Part shown: piece after piece, positions 32,273-39,349 of the stretch
How positions within the stretch are numbered: the first letter of the stretch is position 1
Layout of the letters: every line of letters begins with the position of its first letter
NCBI GenBank assembly: GCA_022592435.1
Contig: JABYQS010000268.1
Coordinates: forward strand, 1-39,349
Direction: 5' to 3'
Length of the DNA stretch: 39,349 nucleotides
Source of the DNA: Cerioporus squamosus
Lineage: Eukaryota > Basidiomycota > Agaricomycetes > Polyporales > Polyporaceae
The notes under the pieces: model-generated
Told to the model about the DNA's origin: nothing
Database searches by the model: none
What the model saw: only the letters and a program-made list of their open reading frames with translations
Made by a program: the position numbers and the translations under genes

Positions 32273-35200
32273 GGTGCACGACGTCGACACGAGCACTCAG
32301 CATTTGCTGCAAGCGAGCTGTCTGGGGCAGCGAGCAGACCGTGCGCGTCGCCGTCGGCCGCGATGATGACCGTTCGGGAGAGAGTCAGGCGAACGCAGAG
32401 TCCCGGACGCCTTAAGAGCCTCTCCAGTTTCTCCAATCAGCCACGGCTCGCCTGCCCGGGCCAGCTGCAGATCCCCCGATGGCCCTTGTCTCCCGCCGCG
32501 ATTCCCACCAGAAACGTGTGCATATGTCCTCTTGCTCCCAGAAACACCGCCGATGCTGCTCCTCGCCATCCCAGCTCGCCCGCGCGGACAAAGAGCACGG
32601 CGCTGGCTCCCATCACGCGCGCCACCGCTGCCTCGCCGCATATGGGCAGCGTATAAGGTTACCAGGTTCGCCAGCCGACAGGGCCCTCCTGGGACCCGAC
32701 CTCCTCCTGCTCTCGCCGCGTCTCGGCCACTGCCAGCACACACAGAGCTCCTCCCGCCGCGAGCTTGGCCCGCCACTGCGCTGGCGAGCAGACGTTCATT
32801 ATGTTCGTCCGACAGAAGTGCGTCCATTCCCAGACACCGTGTCTCCGCTCGAGATGAATTCAAATACCTGTCCAATAGCGGTGCTAATCCGTCCGAGGCC
32901 CGTGCAGTCGGGTCCATAACCCAAACCTTGCCAGCCCGCGGTCCGGGTGCACTCAATGGCGGACACATGTCCTGCATGCTTCCCTCTATCGCGAGCTTCC
33001 TGCCCCTACACCTGAATCTGCCTGCTCTGTCCAGAGGCGCGGCCACCTCCTTCTCATGACTCAGGCTCCTCATGTCCGATCTCGCTACCATACCCGTCTC
33101 CCATCCGCGACTCCCCATTCGCTGCCCCTGCTGCGCCTCCTCCCCATGAACCCATTTGCGCTACGCTGGACCAGCTCCGAAACAGGGCACCGACGCCCAT
33201 GAACTCCTGGAATTCATCTGTTGCCACATATGGCGGCCTGAACGACTGTTCTGCAAGCCCTATTCGCGAGGGGGCTCATGCGTTCATCTGCCGTACGCCG
33301 TGTTCTAGACGTCGAGCCATCGCTTCGGACCATGCGCAGCCCACTCTCAGCACTCGGACTACCCTCGGACCTGCATTTTTCCTGCCAACGACTTTCCTAC
33401 CCTCGAAGCAGAGCCGGCCTTATGCGTTACGGTATCCTAGGTTGCCTTCTCTGGGCCGTGCGACATCGAAGCCGCCCTCACACTTCCGCGCATTCCTGCG
33501 CTGCGGCTGCTTCCCACATGAATGGAACTCTATTGACGGCGAGCACCGAGATCTTGCAGTCGACCATCAAACCTAAGATTGCGCCCGTGAACTTACGGCG
33601 GCGCGCATTCTCGACATCAGGACCTCCCCATGCTCCTTCCTGAAATAGGTGCCCAAGCTCAAGCGTTAAGGTGTGTGTCCCGGTCACCGTTTTCGCCGCC
33701 GGCTTCGTTCTCATCTTCTTGCCAAGGTGGGACCTCGCCGTGCTATACATGTCTGCACCCCGCCTCTCGTCCAATAGCGGGCAGGTAGCGGCTCCGCGTA
33801 GCCCGCGACGGACAGCGCGTTCCGTCCGAAGAACTCGCAAAACGTGCAGTACGACGTCAGGGACCTCACACGTCCCCTGGACGGGTCAAAAGTCATGGGT
33901 TCGCCCATCCGAGCGCGAGTACGTCTACACGCCGCTACTCGTCTTCTTACACGCATACTCACCAGTCTGCGACAGGGCCCGCTTCTCGTGCAATTACCTG
34001 TCGTCCGCACGAGTACGCATACAGGGTTCCGCCTGTGAGCGCACACCGACATCCTGGCAGGTCGCACAGAGCGCCTTCAGCGTCCCCAGGCAGTCCGAAA
34101 CTCGTGTGATCCCGTACTCTCACCAGAGTGCGAACACATGACACACCGCTTGGTCATATGTGTCCAACAGTCTCGCGCTGACGTCGCGTTGCTCGCTGGT
34201 GCCAAAGTGTACTATATCGCCGTCGATCGCAGTCGCACAAAGTGCATTATCCCCTCGGGGTATCGCAAGCGCCAGACGGCGTTCTCTGCTGTTCGCTCTT
34301 CCTGCGGAACACAGAACACGGGCAGGTACGTATGTTGCTCCGCTCCTGCCAGCTGCCGAGTCTGACGCATCCTGGAGTTCAGGGCGGATAGTGTGTTCCC
34401 TCGCGGACAGGGACTCGGACATGCCCGCACAAGGAACGACAACGTTTGCCATACTGGGCGAATGAATAGAGGTGTGTCCTGCAGCGAGGGCCCCACGAAT
34501 CCTTCTGATAGTGAGCCCGCAGGCTCTCCGAGAGGGTGTGGATCGTCCCAATGCGGCATGCAGGTTACCCCGCGACACGCCAACCACCTTCTCGCCCACT
34601 TTCTTACTCAACCCTGGTACTCGGCAGCTCAGCATGTACGACTTCTGCACGTGGTGAGTCATGCTCGGGAATGAGGGCGACAGCCGCTGAACTGACCCTG
34701 CTTTCAGTCAGAACCGACGTCGGAGTCTGATGTCAAGCGTCCATGACCAGGGCACGCTCGTTCGTCCCTCGCTCAGGCCATGAACACGAAGTCGAATTGT
34801 CAGTACAGCCAAGGGTGGCGCGAAGCAAGGGCTTGTTCAAATTTACACGCATGGTTAGAACCGCTCGATGTCAGAAGCCAGCCCAGAAGACCTCTGCGCA
34901 CTGGGCCGTGATTGATAGGCATCCGCTTCTTCCTGCTTCTGTCCTGGTGCAACTGCGCCTTGGACACCACCCGAAGGACCCAGGCCAGCCTCAGAGCCCC
35001 ACTGGCAGAGCCTCCATCGTGCCCCTCCCCAGTCCACCTATCGGACCACTGCGCTCCCGTCTGTCTGTCAAGGTCGGACGCCTGATCGAGCATATCCATC
35101 TCCATGCCCATCAAAGCCTCGGAAGCGGCATGATCATAGGGGACGCGTAGCCTCAGTCTGGGGCGCAGGTGCAGATCACAGCACCCTGGAGCTGCCGAGA

Positions 35201-36061
35201 GCCAAACGCCTCGCGCAAGCCGCGACATTCGTGCATGTTCGTGGCGGCTGGGGTGGATCATGATCCGCTGAACCGTAGCTCGTGGCCAGCGGCCTGCCTG
35301 GCTCGAGTGCCTAACGGCGAGACGGCGAGATGATGACATACTGATCAAGGTTCCGCGGAGCACGAAATCCGAGTCGCGCAGGCAGACCCGACTCCGCTGC
35401 GATTCCCGAAGGGGAGACAGCTGACGCAGCCTTCGCCGTCATGTTTGTCGCCCTGCAAGCTCGTTTCTGGGACAGTTATGCGGCGTCAAACTCGTGGATG
35501 CGTTGGAGATAGCAGCTGCTCGGTTTCGCTGGACGAGTCGCGCTTCTGCTCCATGATGTCGTACTCCGGCGAGGCGTATCTCACTTCGGCCGGGCCATGT
35601 CTTCAACCGGACTTGGCGGCCAGGAGAAGGCGTCAACAGCAACTCAGCAGAGACTACCAGTTCGGAGCAAGGCTAGCGGGCACTTTGTGGGTGGAAATCT
35701 ATCCAAGCATGTCCGCTGAAACACTCCAGGTATCCCGTACGTGAGTACCCGTAGGCTGCACATTGCACAATGACGACGCGAGCGACATCGTACACGTACA
35801 CGAACATCATGTATGCTTGCAAGAAGGGAATCAATAATAAACGGATACAGAACTGCGACGACAACGAACAACGACAGAACATTTAACAAAATTGCGAGCC
35901 TTGAGTCAATACACTGCCAGGGAATCGTACATCGTACAAGAACCGTCCACTCGGTATCACGTACACAGCACCCCCTCCACACGTCCGCTACCCCGCCGAC
36001 CGCAACGCCATCCACGGACCACTGACCACGGGCTACAGGCTACGGACCACGAGCCACCGCC
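32273..36061. other. 3.8-kb stretch without a supported gene
   Basis: The 5' flank of the CENP-B-type gene and the 3' flank of CAF1 enclose this gap. Open frames exist (the longest is 273 codons on the minus strand, 32297-33118), but they are Arg/Gly/Ser-biased readings of GC-rich DNA with no recognisable motif. The proximal 600 bases are CT-rich on the plus strand. A long regulatory region or a frame-broken gene are both possible. Confidence 0.45.
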
Positions 36062-37503
36062 CTATCGCCCCCCGCCCACGCCAATCGCCGCGCGCATGTA
36101 CGGACCATTCGTCATGGGGCCATACGGCGAATTCGGCATCTGTGCGGGCATCGCGCCCGCCATAACGGGCGTCGTGAGCGAACCTGGCATGCCCATGACA
36201 CCGTGCCCTGGAGGGGGCCCTGGTGTCTGATTGCGCTCAGAGGGCGCGGCACGGTCCTCGCGCTCGGCGATGGTTGCGGCGGTGCCGGAGCGGAGGTCGC
36301 CCGCGACGCCGTTCTGGAGGGTGAAGGTCTGTCCGAGGCCGTACAGCTTGCCGTTGAACTCGGGATCGTCGAGCTTGTCGTTGATAGAGCTCGCGCATCT
36401 TGAAGAAGGTCGATGCGGTGAGGAGCGAGTCGGAGCCGGCTTGGTGTGATGGTCCTATTCGCATGACCTGCGAGTGTTGGGTAAGTGTGCATGGTTCGGA
36501 GGTGTCAAAGGGGCTGCAGGACGTACCCCAAGGTCGTCAGCGACGTCTTGCAGACCGCCTTTGAGGACCTTGCATGATCGCATAACGAACTTGATGTCGT
36601 ATATTGTCGGGAACCATGTATGTAGGACGTCGAAGAAGGTCTCTTCGTTGGTCGGTAATGACTGGCCCGTGAGGAGCTTGACAAAGTACCCGAAGTCGTA
36701 GCCGCTGCAACATTCAGTCAGCACTTGCGTCTATCATCGGCAACGCCGAGCAAAGCAGGCAGGACGTCCCCGAAGAGAGGAATCGCACGTCCAGGGGCGA
36801 TGGCGCGACAGCATAAAACATGGCCCCATATGTGAGCATATGTCCTGGCCCGCCTCGTTCCCGCGACGCCTGTCCTGGTTGCAACGATCAACCACGCTAA
36901 GCCTCACCTGTGAAACGAGATCCACTTTGTGTCGGGCGACAACACGAGCCCAGACGTAATCATGAGCTCGGCAAAGTCATTCGGCTCTATGCCCATCTCT
37001 TCGTGCCGCGAAAGATCTATGCCCGACTTTGCGAGCAGATCTACGGACTCGGGCGCGTACATGTCCTCCCTGGGGTTCGAAGGATTACGTAAGCATGACT
37101 GTCGAGCAGCACGACCCCAGGCATCGAGGGGGAGCCTCCCAGCGTACGCACGTTTGACTGAACTTGAAGTTGAACTGCCATGTAGATACCTCTTGTGGAA
37201 AGTTCCCCTCTTCATCCGCCAGAGTGAGCCCAACCTGGATATCTTGAGCAGGTCGACGTTACACCGCATCGTCTGGTAGTGATAGTCTGACGACGTCTTG
37301 AACGCTCCTATTGGCCGTGCGACTACTCCAGGGAACTCCGTATCCTGCACGAGGGAAGCGAGCATAAGCTAGATGAACGTGTGCGGCGAGCAGCGGGAGA
37401 CAGAGTCGGACCATTGCGATGTAGGGGTAGCTCTCGATGAGGTCGCGGATATTTGCCATCTCTGTCTCCAGATTGGGTGCCCAACTTCGCGTATTCGAGA
37501 CAT
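36062..37503 (-). CDS. CAF1: CAF1/POP2 deadenylase of the CCR4-NOT complex, three frame breaks
   Basis: Exons are 37503-37412, 37344-37152, 37069-36908, 36704-36527 and 36467-36062, for about 344 aa. Caf1 is a DEDD-family 3'-5' poly(A) exonuclease in CCR4-NOT, starting mRNA decay. All expected catalytic positions are visible: Asp and Glu in DTEFPGVVARPIG, Asp in HSGYDFGYFVKLLTGQSLP, and His and Asp in RIGPSHQAGSDSLLT. A Gly/Pro/Met-rich C-terminal tail follows. Three breaks interrupt it: near 37483 (one base missing after IREV), near 37240 (one base missing in LLKI/IQVG), and near 36385 (two bases missing after KMREL). Adding them back makes the exon sum divisible by three and restores family length. 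Spliced sites are otherwise canonical. Either consensus errors or a recent pseudogene; I favour the former. Confidence 0.85.
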
Positions 37504-39349
37504 GGTGAAAGCAAAGTCGAGAGAGAGGCTTCGCCGAGGGATGCGGGGAGGCAGACGAGCTGGATGGTGGGAGTGGCAGTCGATGTGACGTTACGCCGCG
37601 TCCGTCCGCGTTTGGCTGCACCGGCGCTTAGCCGCCATTGGCGCCAATGCCCTACCCCTCGGCTTGCAGGTGTTGAATGCCTCCGACCATTGTCACAGCC
37701 AAAGCAATAGACTACTCGTACGTGGTGGCTTTCAATTTGTTCGTTATTACTCTGACAGGAAGCAGACTTCTGGTTGCCGCTGTAATGTTCATGCGAATAC
37801 CGTCACCGCGACAGTGCCGCCTTGGAGTGAGTTACTAAAATCGACGTTTGTTCTCAGTAACTGAACCAAGACATAGTGGCTACATTGAGACAGGTAAGTG
37901 TCAGTTGAGAGCACCTCTGTATGGAAACGAGCTAATACATAGTTGGTAATACAGGACACCGGAGCTGGTTACTCATAAGCCATCACACGCTGCCGTCACG
38001 GAGCGGACAACGGTTGGTTGAGTCCCGGGCCATACGAAGACGCCGTCGAATTATCGCGGCAGACCGCCTGGACGCTGGGGGCAAGGATGTAAGTGTCCGA
38101 TGCTTGAAGATGATACACTACATGGGGGACGCGGAAGGAGTCCAGTACTTATGTCGTGCCGGGCTCTCTCCGTTTCCCATGGTGCGCCGCTGGCCCGCGA
38201 GGTGCTACTGCACGCCGATCCCGCCCTTCGGGATCGTCGCAGTCATCCATCGCAATAGCGATGCAGATGGTCGACACGAACTCGTGAGGATCCACTATAC
38301 CCCGCCAATGCGACGACAACTGACGACACAACGATGCCGCAGTCGGGGTGGCTGCCAGGAACTGCACCGTCAGAATTGACAGGAACACTCAGCGGTACGG
38401 TTGGCCCTTCCCAGTCCTGTGGCCAACGAGGAGCCCTTCGCCTACGCTCGCTCCCCTTGTGCTTCGCGGTTGAAGTGAGTTGATCGGTAGGACGCTGAAG
38501 ACAAGCGAAGGCGAGTGGGAGGAGGATGGGAATGGCCATCATTCGAAAGCGACGAGGGCTTTTATGCATCACGATTCGCCCTCCGACGAGAATTTTAAGG
38601 TCCTCTTCTCCCGGAAGGGACCTGACCGCGCAAGTGTCATACAAAATCTGCTCATCTTCTCCGCCTCGTGTGCGGGCGCGGCGTCCAGGGTTTCCGCTGC
38701 AGCTGGCTCACGCATCCCGCGTGAACAGCGGCAGTACCTCCGGATATCGGTCCAGGCTCACATCGCCTTGCGCTGATTGCGGGCGCGCGCCAGAGGGTTG
38801 AAGGGGACCTCCACCGAGAATACCCGCGTGTGTTCCATGACCGCTGTCTCGTGCATGCCATTCGCACCGTTGCAGTGGGCGCCATTTCGATCGCTGCTTC
38901 TCGCTTCTATAGACTGCGAACCCTCGTTCCAGGGGTATGGTTGCGTTAAGCCTCGAGACCTGTCCTTGTGTCATATTTGGGCGTCCACAGACATCCACTG
39001 TATAGGCCTGCGCGGCGTTCTAAAACCCCTCAGTGAAGGGTCGAGCGAGGTCGTGGTCAGATAAGACAGGTGGGCAGGATGTCCGCCGCCGAGTGGCCCG
39101 GAGTGAACGCATGTTCAGCGCTCCCCAAACAAGAGACAAGTTGAGACCTGCCTAGCGGAGGGAATGTCGTAAGTCTTGTCTGTGCCTACCCTTCAATCAA
39201 CCATTTGCCGAACTGAGCGTCCAACCACAGGCCGCCATCCGGATTCGCCTGTCTTCGGAGGGGATTGGTACCTCAGGCAGAACGAATGACGGCCAAGATC
39301 AGCTACCGGCGGAAGCGGTTCGCGGGACCGCGTAGACCGAGAACGTGCC
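37504..39349. other. 1.85-kb stretch upstream of CAF1, no supported gene
   Basis: The stretch nearest CAF1 must contain its promoter. Beyond that I see only short frames. A 79-codon minus-strand frame at 38149-38388 begins with a signal-peptide-like MFLSILTVQFLAATPTAAS but has no further support. Confidence 0.4.

Noticed and set aside
32297..33118. 273-codon open frame on the minus strand
   Set aside because: Arg/Gly/Ser-biased reading of GC-rich DNA with no motif. It overlaps the start region of the CENP-B-type gene on the same strand.
38149..38388. short minus-strand frame with a signal-peptide-like start
   Set aside because: Only 79 codons, no conserved pattern, and the rest looks like random GC-rich translation.
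1..39349. CRISPR arrays, bacterial operons, viral genes, rRNA genes
   Set aside because: No regularly spaced direct repeats, no bacterial or viral gene signatures and no rRNA-like stretches were seen. The gene structure is fungal throughout.

Overview
This window is nuclear DNA of a filamentous basidiomycete, most likely an Agaricomycete. Genes are compact and GC-rich and are broken by many short introns of about 50-135 nt with GTRNGT donors and YAG acceptors. Recognisable products are eukaryotic (SAS10/UTP3, TOM22, complex I 40 kDa subunit, CAF1, a Zn2Cys6 regulator, a CENP-B-type helix-turn-helix protein, an F-box protein). Nothing bacterial, viral or CRISPR-like was seen.

Layout. 0.3-1.0 kb: a small unknown spliced gene. 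1.2-3.1 kb (-): F-box protein. 3.8-4.5 kb (-): two-helix membrane protein with PPxY motifs. 5.3-5.8 kb (+): unknown small protein. 6.1-8.1 kb (-): ten-exon FAD-dependent monooxygenase. 8.9-10.4 kb: two related MITE-like elements in inverted orientation. 11.0-12.4 kb (+): URE2-like glutathione transferase with a mitochondrial-type leader. 13.1-13.3 kb (-): unknown 80-aa protein. 15.3-15.8 kb (-): mitoribosomal MRPL20, divergent from SAS10/UTP3 at 16.0-18.6 kb (+). 19.0-22.5 kb (-): fifteen-exon Zn2Cys6 transcription factor, divergent from TOM22 at 22.9-23.5 kb (+). 24.0-25.7 kb (-): complex I 40 kDa subunit. 28.1-28.6 kb (+): UPF0390 protein. 29.8-32.3 kb (-): CENP-B-type HTH protein. 36.1-37.5 kb (-): CAF1/POP2 deadenylase. 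Long stretches at 13.4-15.3, 25.7-28.1, 32.3-36.1 and 37.5-39.3 kb hold no gene I can support.

The genes do not form one pathway. Four products (glutathione transferase, MRPL20, TOM22, complex I subunit) are or look mitochondrial. SAS10, the UPF0390 protein and CAF1 belong to ribosome assembly and mRNA turnover.

Three results stand out. First, a pair of previously unannotated terminal-inverted-repeat elements share ends and interior. Second, a 6-nt microexon supplies the fourth zinc-binding cysteine of the Zn2Cys6 factor. Third, six small frame breaks, all best explained as missing bases, lie in four conserved housekeeping genes (TOM22, SAS10, UPF0390, CAF1). The last pattern looks more like consensus error in the assembly than gene death, and it may also hide genes in the apparently empty stretches. 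All gene models were spliced by hand from the sequence and have no transcript support.
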